Below, one piece after another: positions 35,117 to 44,061 of a DNA stretch of 64,000 nt. The DNA is from Roseomonas sp. Lineage in GTDB: Bacteria > Pseudomonadota > Alphaproteobacteria > Acetobacterales > Acetobacteraceae. Location: NCBI GenBank assembly GCA_020249145.1, contig JADCGF010000011.1:244681-308680 (forward strand), in the 5' to 3' direction. How positions within the stretch are numbered: the stretch's first letter is position 1; each line of letters begins with the position of its first letter. Position numbers and translations under genes: made by a program. The notes below the pieces were generated by a model. It was not told where the DNA came from. It made no database searches and saw only the letters and a program-made list of their open reading frames with translations.

Positions 35117-36487
35117 TCAGCAGAGCTTCAGCGCGGCGACCGCATCAGGCGCTTCGTGCAGCGCTTCTATAGCTTGCATCAGTGCCTCGGCCCTGCCTTC
35201 CGGCAGAATACCCGCGCAACATGCGCGAACCTTGGCGATTTGTGCCGCGCGCGATAACGGATTTTCCGGGCTACCCAAGGCGGCATCCACGCGCTGATCC
35301 AGCCGCGTGCCATCGCGTAATTCAATTTCTACGCGCTGCGGCACCACCGCGTTTTCATCCCCGTTGCCATCGCCGAGCAAAGCAACCCGCGCGGCCAAAG
35401 CATGCGTCGCGGGATCGCGCAGCAAAGCATCCGAAAAATCGCCAAGCCCGACACTGCCGGAAAGCAGCGTGCGCGCCACCACATAGGGCAGGCACAGCCG
35501 CGCGTAATTGCCGGTCAGGTCCGGCTTGATGGGGCGGCCCACCAAGCGCATCGCGAGCGGCGGCAGAAAAAGCCGCACGGCGCTGACATGTTCGGCGCGC
35601 ACGCCATGCGCCGCGATCAGGCGTTGCACACCATCAATGGCGGGATGCGTCAGCCGGCCAGAGGGGAAGGGTTTATGCGACAGCCGCGTCACCTGCCAGA
35701 TGCTGCCCAGCGCCGCGAGGCCGGGCGCCAGATCATGTTCCGGCTCCGTCAGTTTCAAGAACCCAAATGGCCCGGTCAGCCATTGCGCCGGCCCCGCAGC
35801 GCCCGCCGCCGCCAAATCCGCCGCGCGCAAACCCGCCATGGCGGCGAATCCCATCTGCACCGGCAGCGCCATGGACCCTTCCGAATGCGCCTGCATGGTG
35901 CCGGGAAGCTGCCCCAGCAGCAGCCCCGCGCCCGCCGATGCTGTGGCCAAATCAAACCCGCGCAGCCGCGCAACCGCACCATAAGCGCCGAACATCCCTG
36001 CCGTTGCCGGGCGAAAGAAGCGCATCGGCCCACGCGCTGCCGCGCCAATCGTGCAGGCCAGATCAAGCCCCAGAATCACCGCCGCCATGAAACGCGCGCC
36101 GGAGACCGGGCGGCCGAGGCCGCTTTGCCTTTCCGCCTCGGCCAGGGCGGCGGAGACGGTCGGCGTCATGGCATGCACCACGGCGGCTTCGTGGATGGCG
36201 TCGAATTCCAAAGCATGGGCCTGAAAGGCATTCATGAAAGCGGCCTGAGACGCCGGCAGCAAAGCGCCATCGCCCCAAAGCCTGGCTTCTTCGCCCGCGC
36301 CCCAGCCGCGCGCTGCCGCCAGCAAACCGGCGCGCGCCGCATGGGCCATGCCGGCCACGCCCACCGCCAAGCCATCCAGCAGGAAAACGCGCGCAGCCGC
36401 CCGCGCTGTTTCGGGAATGGCGGCCTCAGGCGTTTCTAGCACGTGGCGGAGCAGGATGGTTTCAGCGGTGTCTGTGATGCCACCCAT
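35117..36487 (-). CDS. MmgE/PrpD family protein
   Basis: 456-residue protein of the 2-methylcitrate dehydratase/aconitate decarboxylase fold. Landmarks: FLLDGLAVGVAGMAHAARAG, NAFQAHALEFDAIHEAAVVH (substrate-site Asp/His region), and SHKPFPSGRLTHPAIDGVQR with the conserved KPxPSGR-like segment. The frame opens at 36655, but the first credible start is MGGITDTAETIL at 36487; ATGs at 36520 and 36532 are alternatives since no strong ribosome site marks any. It is divergent from the gamma-glutamyltransferase. Substrate unknown. Confidence 0.88.
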   Translation of the reverse strand: MGGITDTAETILLRHVLETPEAAIPETARAAARVFLLDGLAVGVAGMAHAARAGLLAAARGWGAGEEARLWGDGALLPASQAAFMNAFQAHALEFDAIHEAAVVHAMTPTVSAALAEAERQSGLGRPVSGARFMAAVILGLDLACTIGAAARGPMRFFRPATAGMFGAYGAVARLRGFDLATASAGAGLLLGQLPGTMQAHSEGSMALPVQMGFAAMAGLRAADLAAAGAAGPAQWLTGPFGFLKLTEPEHDLAPGLAALGSIWQVTRLSHKPFPSGRLTHPAIDGVQRLIAAHGVRAEHVSAVRLFLPPLAMRLVGRPIKPDLTGNYARLCLPYVVARTLLSGSVGLGDFSDALLRDPATHALAARVALLGDGNGDENAVVPQRVEIELRDGTRLDQRVDAALGSPENPLSRAAQIAKVRACCAGILPEGRAEALMQAIEALHEAPDAVAALKLC

Positions 36488-36669
36488 GCTGCCTGTGCGC
36501 CGCTTGGCGTCAAGCACCATAGCGCGTTTCATCGCTTCGTGCTGCGATGCCGGAGCATTTTCAAGCCAAGCGGAACACTTGGCGACTCGGAAAATGCGAC
36601 CAGAAAATCTTTTAGTGCGCGTCCTGTGAACGAATGTGAACCGGCCGCGCATCAAACGGAGGAATCAGC

Positions 36670-38283
36670 ATGGCCAAGATCAAAGGCATTGTCGTTTGCC
36701 CACAACCACGCGCTGCGGATGTGGGGGCGGAAATTCTGCGCCGTGGCGGAAATGCCTTTGACGCCGCCGTTGCGACTGCTTTCTGCCAAATGGTGCAAGA
36801 CCCCTTCATGTGCGGCATTGGCGGCATGGGAACTTTGCAATTCCACGACGCCAAAACCGGCCGCCAGGGCATGATTGATTTCCACGCTCGCGCCGGTGCC
36901 AAGGTACGCGCTGATATGTGGGAAGCCGATAGCAAGGGCAAATCCGAAATCTCCGGCTATGCGCTGTTTGAGGATCTCCGGGCAGAGCTTGGCTATACCG
37001 CCATCATGACCCCCGGCACGGTGGCGGGCTTCGCGCATTTTCACGCACAATTCTGCACCATGGATTGGGCGGATTTGCTGGCGCCGGCCATCGCCATGGC
37101 GCGGGATGGCGTGCTGGTGACGCCTTTCTTTCGAGATTTCCTGGAACGCAAGCCCCAGCCCGGCCTGCCCAGCGGCTTGCAGCGCGTGATGAAAACCAAA
37201 GCCTGCGCCGCGCTTTATTTGAACCAAGGCGGGCAATTGCATGAAGTGGGCGAAAAGATTGTGCATGCTGAGATGGCCCGCACGCTGGAACGCATCGCTG
37301 CCAAGGGCGCGCAAGATTTCTATACCGGCGAGATTGCCGGGCAGATCATCAGCGATTTCGCACAAAACGGCGCCTTCATCACCGCCGATGATTTGCGCGA
37401 TTATCGCGTGCGTGAAAGCGCCCCCGTGATTGGCACCTATCGCGGCTACAAGATTTCATCCAACCCACCGCCGGGGTCGGGTGCGGTGCTGATTGCCATG
37501 TTGAATATTCTGGAAAACTTCGATCTCGGCGCGCTGCCCGCCGGCAGTGCCGGGCATTATGATCTGGTCGCGCGCGCCATGGCGGCGGCGCATCACGACC
37601 GGGATGAGGCGCTGGGCGATCCGGATTTCGTGCCGGTGCCAACCGAATCCCTGATCTCAAAATCCCGCGCCGCCGAATGGGCCAAGCGCATCAGGGATGG
37701 CTGGCTGCCGGGCGGGCGGATCGGAGAACCACCCTCCTGCACCACGCATCTTTCCGTTTGGGATGCGGCGGGCAATTGCGTTTCCGTCACCCACACGCTT
37801 GGCACCGGCGCCGGCGTGGTCACACCCGGGCTTGGCTTCAATTGGAACAATGCCATGAAGCTATTTGATATGCGCCCGGGCCGTGCCAATAGCATCGCAC
37901 CCGGCAAGGCGCGCACCACCGGCATGGTGCCCACCATTGTCACCAAGGATGATGAGCCCTGGCTGATTGTTGGCGCACCTGGCGGCAGCGTGATCATCTC
38001 TGCCGTGCTCACCACCATCATCAATGCGATTGATTTTGGCATGTCGGCGGTGGAAGCGGTTTCCTTCCCGCGTATTCATTGTGAAGGCGGGCCGGTTTTC
38101 TGTGAAGCGCGCGTGCAGGGTGATGTGGTGGCGGCGCTCAAAGCCCTGGGGCATGAGGTGCGCCATTCCCCGATTTCCTATGACCCGACCATGAGTCGCG
38201 CCCATGCCATTCTGCTGCGCGATGGCAAGCCCAATGGCGGCGCCGATCCGCGCGGCGGTGGCGGCGTCGCGGTCGCCTGGTAG
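36670..38283 (+). CDS. gamma-glutamyltransferase family protein
   Basis: 537-residue Ntn-hydrolase that would self-cleave at the Thr of CTTHLSVWD (Thr358) into two subunits and hydrolyse or transfer gamma-glutamyl or related acyl groups. Other family blocks: ILRRGGNAFDAAVATAF, FMCGIGGMG, SNPPPGSGAVLIAMLNIL, and the C-terminal VGAPGGSVIISAVLTTIIN. Unlike classical periplasmic GGT there is no signal peptide, so it is probably cytosolic and may be a cephalosporin-acylase-like or oxamate-amidohydrolase-like branch. Confidence 0.93.
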   Translation: MAKIKGIVVCPQPRAADVGAEILRRGGNAFDAAVATAFCQMVQDPFMCGIGGMGTLQFHDAKTGRQGMIDFHARAGAKVRADMWEADSKGKSEISGYALFEDLRAELGYTAIMTPGTVAGFAHFHAQFCTMDWADLLAPAIAMARDGVLVTPFFRDFLERKPQPGLPSGLQRVMKTKACAALYLNQGGQLHEVGEKIVHAEMARTLERIAAKGAQDFYTGEIAGQIISDFAQNGAFITADDLRDYRVRESAPVIGTYRGYKISSNPPPGSGAVLIAMLNILENFDLGALPAGSAGHYDLVARAMAAAHHDRDEALGDPDFVPVPTESLISKSRAAEWAKRIRDGWLPGGRIGEPPSCTTHLSVWDAAGNCVSVTHTLGTGAGVVTPGLGFNWNNAMKLFDMRPGRANSIAPGKARTTGMVPTIVTKDDEPWLIVGAPGGSVIISAVLTTIINAIDFGMSAVEAVSFPRIHCEGGPVFCEARVQGDVVAALKALGHEVRHSPISYDPTMSRAHAILLRDGKPNGGADPRGGGGVAVAW

Positions 38284-38348
38284 GCGCCTTGTCCGATCAC
38301 GCAACCCCCCTATAGAATCTAGAAAAACTGCGCATGGAAGAAATGGAA

Positions 38349-39092
38349 ATGACCACGCAACGCAAAACCGCTTTGATCACCGGCGCTGGCCGCAATATTG
38401 GCCGCGCCATTGCGCTTGATCTGGCGCGCATGGGTTTCAATGTTGTCATCAATGGCTCCCGCAATCGCGATGCTTGTGAGGCTGTCGCCGCCGAAGCCCG
38501 CGCCTTGGGCGTAGAGGCTTTGGTTGCCATGGCCGATGTTGGCGTGGCGGAAGAATGCGCGCGCATCGCGCGGGATGCCATTGCCAGCTTCGGCGCAGTG
38601 GATGTGCTGGTGAATAACGCCGCACTCCGGCCTGATGGCCGCTTCCTGGAAATGAGCGATGCGGATTGGCGCCGGGTGATTTCGGTTGATCTGGATTCCA
38701 GTGTGTGGCTGGCGCGTGCCTGCCTGCCGGGGATGCTTGATCGCGGCTGGGGGCGGATTGTGAATCTGCTCGGGATGAATGCCATCCATGGCTATAATGG
38801 CCGCGCGGCGGTTTCGGTTTCCAAGCATGGGCTTTGGGGGTTGACCAAGGCTTTGGCGAAGGAATTCGGCGCCAAGGGCATCACCACCAATGCGGTCTCC
38901 CCCGGCCCCATCGCCGGTGAACGCGATGATGAAGCCGCGCACCACCACATCGCCAGCATGGTATCGCGCGTGCCGGTGGGAAGGCTTGGTCAGCCGTATG
39001 AAGTGGCCGCTGTGGTGTCCATGCTGGTTTCCGATGGTGGCGCCTTCGTCAATGGCCAGATGATCCAGGTGAATGGAGGCGCGGAGACGTGA
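38349..39092 (+). CDS. SDR family protein lacking the canonical Ser and Tyr
   Basis: 247-residue Rossmann protein. The cofactor site TALITGAGRNIGRAIALDLA is intact, as are VDVLVNNAALRPDGRF and the C-terminal GGAFVNGQMIQVNGG. The active site is altered: in AAVSVSKHG the catalytic Tyr of YxxxK is Val155 with Lys159 kept, the Ser 13 residues earlier is Gly142, and the Asn of the tetrad in ISVDLDSS appears replaced by Asp. The GTT codon for Val155 is plain in the DNA. ATG 38349 is chosen because GGAAG lies 8 bases before it; 38334 is the alternative. It may be a non-reductive SDR. Confidence 0.9.
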   Translation: MTTQRKTALITGAGRNIGRAIALDLARMGFNVVINGSRNRDACEAVAAEARALGVEALVAMADVGVAEECARIARDAIASFGAVDVLVNNAALRPDGRFLEMSDADWRRVISVDLDSSVWLARACLPGMLDRGWGRIVNLLGMNAIHGYNGRAAVSVSKHGLWGLTKALAKEFGAKGITTNAVSPGPIAGERDDEAAHHHIASMVSRVPVGRLGQPYEVAAVVSMLVSDGGAFVNGQMIQVNGGAET

Positions 39093-39143
39093 AGGGATAG
39101 GAATTAGCGCAATGCTGCTGAAGGGCTCAGCAGTATTCGAAAT

Positions 39144-40280
39144 TTACGGGCTAACCTCATCTTCCGGCGGTTCAGGGTTCACCACCGCGGTGAGTAGCGC
39201 ATCCTCGATAACTCTCTGAGGATCGACAAAACTGCGACGCGCAGCAAGGTATTCCGCACACGCTTTCGGATCGGCGAGAGAAGGCTTAGGCTTGTCGAAC
39301 TCTAGTTCAAGAGTTTCTGCAAGCGCCATGCGGTATAGAGGTGCTGCGTATTCGAAAATGGATCGATTTGTGTCCGGCAGCCTGATACTATTTCGGTCCA
39401 CAGGATTGCCATGAAGGAAGTCGTTACGACAATCGTACATCTTATCGCACAGCCAAGCCGCCAAGGTACGCTCGACGGAAGTTCTTTTGCTGACAACCGC
39501 GTAGCTTCTTTCTTTCAGTACCCCTTGTTCCCAATGCGCCTCATCGAGCAGATCAAATACATCCTCTTTGTACACCTCCTTCTTCTCAGGGTGCGCTAGA
39601 ATCTCAAGAGCGCTCACCCAGAGGCAGATTAATCGCCCAACGTCCAGGAAGGTAGCATCCGAGAGTGCCGGCATGAGCGATGCATGATACGCCATGTTAA
39701 GAGAGCGAAAAATCTTCACATTGCGCCAGTCTGGCTTCTCTGCTCCGTAATGGTGCTCCCAGCGCCGCAGCAAATCCTGAAGAATGGGGGCGTCGAGAGA
39801 TGACACAGTAACATAAGGGCGGGAAAGAGCCGGTGACGACTGCCCCTGCAGCTCGCCCACATAGTGAATGCCCATTAACGCGGGAGTCCGGACACGAAGA
39901 CGCTGGTATTCCTCGTCAATCATCCAAGGATAGAAGGCAAAGACTTCACCAAAGACGGCGCGGTGATTATGTGGATGCCGCATATTGAGTGCGCGGTTTT
40001 GTACGATGGCAGAGATAGCGATAAGATTACGAAAACTTGAAAGGGCGCCTATGTCAAAGAACATTTTCGGGGCATCGGCTTTCAAGAGGATTACAGCCGG
40101 TTCAAAGCGCACACCGAAACTATCTGAAAACCGTCCAAGAAACTGATTAAATGCTTGGTGCTTGTCCCGAAGTCTTGTTACTCTTGGGTCCTGCGGCGGT
40201 ACGAGAGCTACGAGAGCCGTCTCAATAGCCTTATCCAGCGCCACGTTGGGAAGCGCGAATACGGGCAGCCACTCATCCAC
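39144..40280 (-). CDS. HEPN-like hypothetical protein (ApeA/Abi-type layout)
   Basis: 378-residue protein in AT-richer DNA than its neighbours. No full-length family is recognised. Near residue 285 it has MYDCRNDFLHGNPVDR, where RNDFLH is the Rx4-6H motif of HEPN ribonucleases in the RNxxxHG form common in Apea-like HEPN proteins. An earlier helix, VGRLICLWVSALEILAHPEK, fits the first HEPN helix. The N-terminal 200 residues may be a sensor region. It stands alone between the SDR gene and a small lipoprotein gene, convergent with the SDR. Role in phage defence is inferred from motif and composition only. Confidence 0.6.
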   Translation of the reverse strand: MDEWLPVFALPNVALDKAIETALVALVPPQDPRVTRLRDKHQAFNQFLGRFSDSFGVRFEPAVILLKADAPKMFFDIGALSSFRNLIAISAIVQNRALNMRHPHNHRAVFGEVFAFYPWMIDEEYQRLRVRTPALMGIHYVGELQGQSSPALSRPYVTVSSLDAPILQDLLRRWEHHYGAEKPDWRNVKIFRSLNMAYHASLMPALSDATFLDVGRLICLWVSALEILAHPEKKEVYKEDVFDLLDEAHWEQGVLKERSYAVVSKRTSVERTLAAWLCDKMYDCRNDFLHGNPVDRNSIRLPDTNRSIFEYAAPLYRMALAETLELEFDKPKPSLADPKACAEYLAARRSFVDPQRVIEDALLTAVVNPEPPEDEVSP

Positions 40281-40462
40281 GGAAGCGTTCCTGATGCATT
40301 TCGTCCTCGTTTACGCGCCCATGCCTACCGGCCCAAACGCAATTTTCTATAGCGCAATAGTCGTGAAATGACTCTGGGCCTCACCCTAACTGTCCATTCG
40401 ATCACCCTGTGGGCCGGCTCCCATAGACCCTAAGCAATGCAGAGCCCCTGCGCCCGTCAAAC

Positions 40463-40585
40463 TCACCGCGCCTCATAGCCCGGCGGCGGCAGCGCCGTGC
40501 CGCGTGGGCCGAAGGCGCTTTGGTTTTCGCTTTTCTCGCAGGCGGCCAGCGCCAGGGCCAGGAACATCACAAACCGCAGGGCCAT
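40463..40585 (-). CDS. 40-residue putative lipoprotein
   Basis: Short frame MALRFVMFLALALAACEKSE continuing NQSAFGPRGTALPPPGYEAR then stop. The lipobox LALAAC gives a lipid-anchored Cys16 and a mature peptide of only 25 residues rich in Pro and Gly. A strong AAGGAGAG site lies 7 bases before the ATG at 40585, which argues that it is real. It is divergent from mtnP with 91 bases between starts. No function can be assigned; entericidin-like or assembly-accessory lipoproteins are of similar size. Confidence 0.7.
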   Translation of the reverse strand: MALRFVMFLALALAACEKSENQSAFGPRGTALPPPGYEAR

Positions 40586-40676
40586 GCCGCGCTCTCCTTA
40601 ACATGCGCGTCAGGGTTAGCATGAAAGCCCTGTCTGCGCTAAAGGGCCGCACCCTGCCCCTGATGGAAAGCGCGCC

Positions 40677-41567
40677 ATGACCCAGACTGGACCCAGCATC
40701 CAACCCATGATCGGCCTGATCGGCGGTTCCGGGCTTTATGACATGGAAGGGCTGGAAGATCGCCGCTGGGTCAAGGTTCGCACCCCCTGGGGTGATCCTT
40801 CCGATGAAATCCTGACAGGTCGCCTGCATGGCGTGCCCTGCGCCTTTCTGCCGCGCCATGGCCGCGGCCATCCCACGCCGCCCTCAGCGCTCAATTACCG
40901 GGCCAATATTGATGCGCTGAAGCGCATTGGATGCACGGAAATCATCTCGCTTTCTGCCGTGGGATCGCTGCGCGAGGATTTGCCGCCCGGCCATTTCGTC
41001 ATTGTGGACCAGTTCATTGACCGGAGCTTCGCGCGCGAAAAATCCTTCTTCGGCACGGGCTGTGTCGCGCATGTCTCGGTCGCGCATCCCGTCTGCCCGC
41101 GCTTGGGCGATACGCTGGAAGCCGCCGCACGCAAGCTGGCACTGCCTGTCACGCGCGGCGGCACCTATCTGGTCATGGAAGGCCCGCAATTCAGCACCAA
41201 GGCGGAAAGTGAGCTTTACCGCGCCTGGGGTTGCAGCGTGATCGGCATGACGAATATGCCCGAAGCGAAACTCGCCCGCGAGGCAGAGCTTTGCTACGCG
41301 ACGGTTGCCATGGTGACGGATTTTGATTGCTGGCACCCTGACCATGATGCGGTCACGGTGGATCAGGTGGTGAAGGTGCTGTTTTCCAACGCCGATAAGG
41401 CGCGCGCGCTGGTGCAGCATGTGGTGCCGGCGCTTGGCGCGCCACGTGGCCCCTGCCCCGCCGGCTGCGACCGCGCCTTGGAATATGCGCTGATCACAGC
41501 ACCTGAAAAGCGCGACCCCGATCTGCTCGCGAAGCTGGATGTCGTGGCGAAGCGCGTCTTGGGATGA
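40677..41567 (+). CDS. mtnP: S-methyl-5'-thioadenosine phosphorylase
   Basis: 296-residue trimeric-type purine nucleoside phosphorylase that splits methylthioadenosine into adenine and methylthioribose-1-phosphate. Blocks: MIGLIGGSGLYDMEGLE (phosphate-binding Gly-Ser), PRHGRGHPTPPSALNYRANI, SAVGSLREDLPPG, EGPQFSTKAESELYRAWG, and NMPEAKLAREAELCYATVAM followed by DFDCWH. These are MTAP-specific rather than PNP-specific. Its pathway partner mtnA lies at 54 kb. Convergent with the rhodanese gene 8 bases away. Confidence 0.97.
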   Translation: MTQTGPSIQPMIGLIGGSGLYDMEGLEDRRWVKVRTPWGDPSDEILTGRLHGVPCAFLPRHGRGHPTPPSALNYRANIDALKRIGCTEIISLSAVGSLREDLPPGHFVIVDQFIDRSFAREKSFFGTGCVAHVSVAHPVCPRLGDTLEAAARKLALPVTRGGTYLVMEGPQFSTKAESELYRAWGCSVIGMTNMPEAKLAREAELCYATVAMVTDFDCWHPDHDAVTVDQVVKVLFSNADKARALVQHVVPALGAPRGPCPAGCDRALEYALITAPEKRDPDLLAKLDVVAKRVLG

Positions 41568-41575
41568 GGCACTGT

Positions 41576-42451
41576 TCAGCCAACCTCCATCGGCAGGCTT
41601 GCATCCTTCGCCCATTCATTCATGGAAGCATCATAAACCGCGATATCCTCATGCCCTAATTGATGCAGAAGAAACGCATCAAGCGTTGCTGCAATGCCGC
41701 CGCCGCAATAGATAAGCTTCCGCTTGGCCTTATCCGCGCCAATCGCCGCAAAAGCAGCGGCCACCTGATCGGGCGATTTCAGCTTGAAGCTGCCCGCTTC
41801 AAACAATGATGCCGCCGGCAGATTGACGCTGCCCGGAATGCGCCCCGGCCTGCCATAGCGAGGGTTCTCGCCGCTATGCAGGTCAGGCGCCAGCGCATTT
41901 ATGGAACAAGCGCTGGCATCACCAATCGCCGCCAGCATTTCATCGCGCCCGACAAACAATCCCGGTCGCGGTTTCGCGTGCAAAGTCGCGGGAGCATAAC
42001 GGGTTTCAGTCGTGGAAAGCGGGCGGCCTTCCGCCACCCAGGCATCAATCCCGCCATCCAGAATGGCCACATCATCAAAGCCAATGGCGCGCATCATCCA
42101 CCAAACCCGCGTCGCCCATTGCGGAGTCTTGCGGGAATACAGCACCACGCGCGTGCCATCCCCAATGCCGCGTGCTGCCAAGCGCGCCGCCAAATCATCC
42201 GGCGCTGGCATGGTGAAGTTGAAGCGGCCCGCGCGATCGGAAAGCTCCCCCTGCACATCCAGAAAACCCGCCCCCGGAATATGCCCGGCATCATGATCTT
42301 CCCGCCCGCTTTTGATGCTGTAAGGCCGGCCCGTGCCGGTTTCATACAAAAGATAGGTGCTGCAATCGAAGATGCGGAGCTTTGGATCGCCCAGAGTGGC
42401 CGCGAGCCATTCGGTGCTGACAATTGCTTCTGGATGGGCATAGGCGGCCAT
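41576..42451 (-). CDS. sulfurtransferase (thiosulfate/3-mercaptopyruvate type, two rhodanese domains)
   Basis: 291-residue tandem rhodanese. The first, inactive domain includes AGHIPGAGFLDVQGELSD, and the second holds the persulfide-forming Cys in YCGGGIAATLDAF. Substrate-loop form CGGGI is closer to 3-mercaptopyruvate sulfurtransferases than to CRKGVT rhodaneses, but this is not decisive. ATG 42451 follows GGAGGAACCC; a frame start seven codons earlier is less likely. The methyltransferase gene ends 17 bases upstream. Confidence 0.93.
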   Translation of the reverse strand: MAAYAHPEAIVSTEWLAATLGDPKLRIFDCSTYLLYETGTGRPYSIKSGREDHDAGHIPGAGFLDVQGELSDRAGRFNFTMPAPDDLAARLAARGIGDGTRVVLYSRKTPQWATRVWWMMRAIGFDDVAILDGGIDAWVAEGRPLSTTETRYAPATLHAKPRPGLFVGRDEMLAAIGDASACSINALAPDLHSGENPRYGRPGRIPGSVNLPAASLFEAGSFKLKSPDQVAAAFAAIGADKAKRKLIYCGGGIAATLDAFLLHQLGHEDIAVYDASMNEWAKDASLPMEVG

Positions 42452-42468
42452 GGGTTCCTCCTGATTTT

Positions 42469-43137
42469 TCAACCACAGCCTGCACCAGTGCCAACCAGCG
42501 CCGCAAGACGGTGAATGGTGACCTCTCGGCTGTCGCGATCTTCCAATTCGCGCGTGGTCGGCACACTATAGCGCGCAATCGGCACCAACCCAGCTTTCGG
42601 CAAATAGGCGCGGCCTGGATCGGCGATCAGCACCTCTGCCCCCGCCGCGACCAGGCCGCGCAGCCAGGGCAGGATATGCGCGGTCATCGGCGCTTCGTAG
42701 CAGACGTCACCCGCGAAAATCACATCCCAGCGGCAGGGCGCGCCAACCACATCACCGGGCGGGGTTGCCACGGCCACGCCATTCAGCGCGGCATTCAGGC
42801 GCACGGCAGCCAGCGCAAAAGGGTCAATCTCGGCCGCTTCCACCAAGGCCGCGCCGGCTTGCGCGGCGGCAATCGCAGCAATGCCACAGCCGGCGGCGAA
42901 ATCCAGCACGCGCTTGCCGGCCGCCAGCTTGGGATCATCCAGCACAGCCCGCGCCAAGGCTTGCCCGCCCGGCCAGGCAAAGGCCCAGAAGGGCGGTTCG
43001 ATGTTTTGTTCGGCCAACCAAGCCTCGGTCGCTTGCCAGATGGGCGTGATCTCAGTCGCCAAATGCAGCGCGATTTCCGGCACCAAGGGCGCGCGTGCAA
43101 TCACCGTTTGCGAGGCGACGAATTCCTCCGGCGTCAC
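42469..43137 (-). CDS. class I SAM-dependent methyltransferase (ETFB/METTL20-like)
   Basis: 222-residue methyltransferase. PFWAFAWPGGQALARAVL is the distinctive (W)AFxWPGGQ segment of the METTL20/EtfB lysine methyltransferase group, followed by the SAM motif VLDFAAGCGIAAIAAAQAG, the acidic VEAAEIDPFALAA, and WDVIFAGDVCYE. Bacterial homologues methylate lysines of the electron-transfer flavoprotein beta subunit or related proteins; the target here is inferred. GTG 43137 overlaps the ubiA stop as GTGA, so the longer frame is rejected. Confidence 0.85.
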   Translation of the reverse strand: MTPEEFVASQTVIARAPLVPEIALHLATEITPIWQATEAWLAEQNIEPPFWAFAWPGGQALARAVLDDPKLAAGKRVLDFAAGCGIAAIAAAQAGAALVEAAEIDPFALAAVRLNAALNGVAVATPPGDVVGAPCRWDVIFAGDVCYEAPMTAHILPWLRGLVAAGAEVLIADPGRAYLPKAGLVPIARYSVPTTRELEDRDSREVTIHRLAALVGTGAGCG

Positions 43138-44033
43138 AGCCGGCCCAGCAGAAAGGCCGCGGCAATGGCAAGCCCGACATCTCGATTGGCCTTGAACAGG
43201 CGAAGGCACAGCGCGGGGTCGGCAATATCAAGCTGGATCACCTGCCGCGCCAACATCGCGCCCGGAAGCGCGAGCCCCAGCAAATACCAAGGCGCCAGCC
43301 CGGCCAGCCACCCGGCCAGCGCCAGCAAGCCCATCGTCAGCCCGTAGCAAAGGATCAGGAAGGGCCGGGTTTTCTCCCCAAGCCGAAGCGCAGAGGATCT
43401 GATACCAACCAGCGCATCATCTTCCCGGTCCTGATGCGCGTAGATCGTGTCATAGCCCAAAATCCAGAAAAACCCGGCGGCCCACAGCGCCACGGCCGCG
43501 CCATCCAGCCCGCCTACCACCACCACATAGCCCATGGGCGCGGCCCAAGAAAAAATCACCCCAAGCACCGCCTGCGGCCAATCCGTGACACGCTTAGCCA
43601 AGGGGTAAAGCACCACCGGCACCAGCGATGCCACGCCAAGCACCTGCGCCGCGCCGTTCAATTGCAGCAGGATCAGCAACGCCGCCGCCAGCACCAGCGC
43701 CAGAAACACCAAGGCATGGCGCGCCCTGAGCGCACCGGATGCCAAAGGCCGCCCCGCCGTGCGTTCCACCTGCCGATCCAAATCCCGATCCCACAGGTCA
43801 TTCACCACGCAGCCCGCGCCGCGCATCAGCACCGCACCCAGGCCGAATAGCGCGGTCAACCAAAGCCCCTGCCGCCAATCCGGCGCCACCATGGCAAAGG
43901 CCCAAAGCCCCGGCAGAAACAGCAGCCAGGACCCGATGGGCCGATCGAGCCGCATCAGCAGCGCATAGGGGCGCCAGGCTTGCGGCAGGCGCGCCACCCA
44001 GCCTGTAGTCCGGATATCGGTATGGCCACTCAT
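43134..44033 (-). CDS. ubiA: 4-hydroxybenzoate octaprenyltransferase
   Basis: 299-residue inner-membrane prenyltransferase of ubiquinone synthesis, about eight helices. The two Asp-rich Mg-prenyl-PP motifs are present: NDLWDRDLDRQVERT and YDTIYAHQDREDD. RPIGSWLLFLPGLWAF is the UbiA start region. ATG 44033 (MSGHTDIRTTGW) is chosen; starts further upstream would overlap the divergent rsmE gene. It ends in a 4-base overlap with the methyltransferase. Confidence 0.96.
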   Translation of the reverse strand: MSGHTDIRTTGWVARLPQAWRPYALLMRLDRPIGSWLLFLPGLWAFAMVAPDWRQGLWLTALFGLGAVLMRGAGCVVNDLWDRDLDRQVERTAGRPLASGALRARHALVFLALVLAAALLILLQLNGAAQVLGVASLVPVVLYPLAKRVTDWPQAVLGVIFSWAAPMGYVVVVGGLDGAAVALWAAGFFWILGYDTIYAHQDREDDALVGIRSSALRLGEKTRPFLILCYGLTMGLLALAGWLAGLAPWYLLGLALPGAMLARQVIQLDIADPALCLRLFKANRDVGLAIAAAFLLGRL

Positions 44034-44061
44034 GGGGCTATAAGGACTACGGAACCACATC

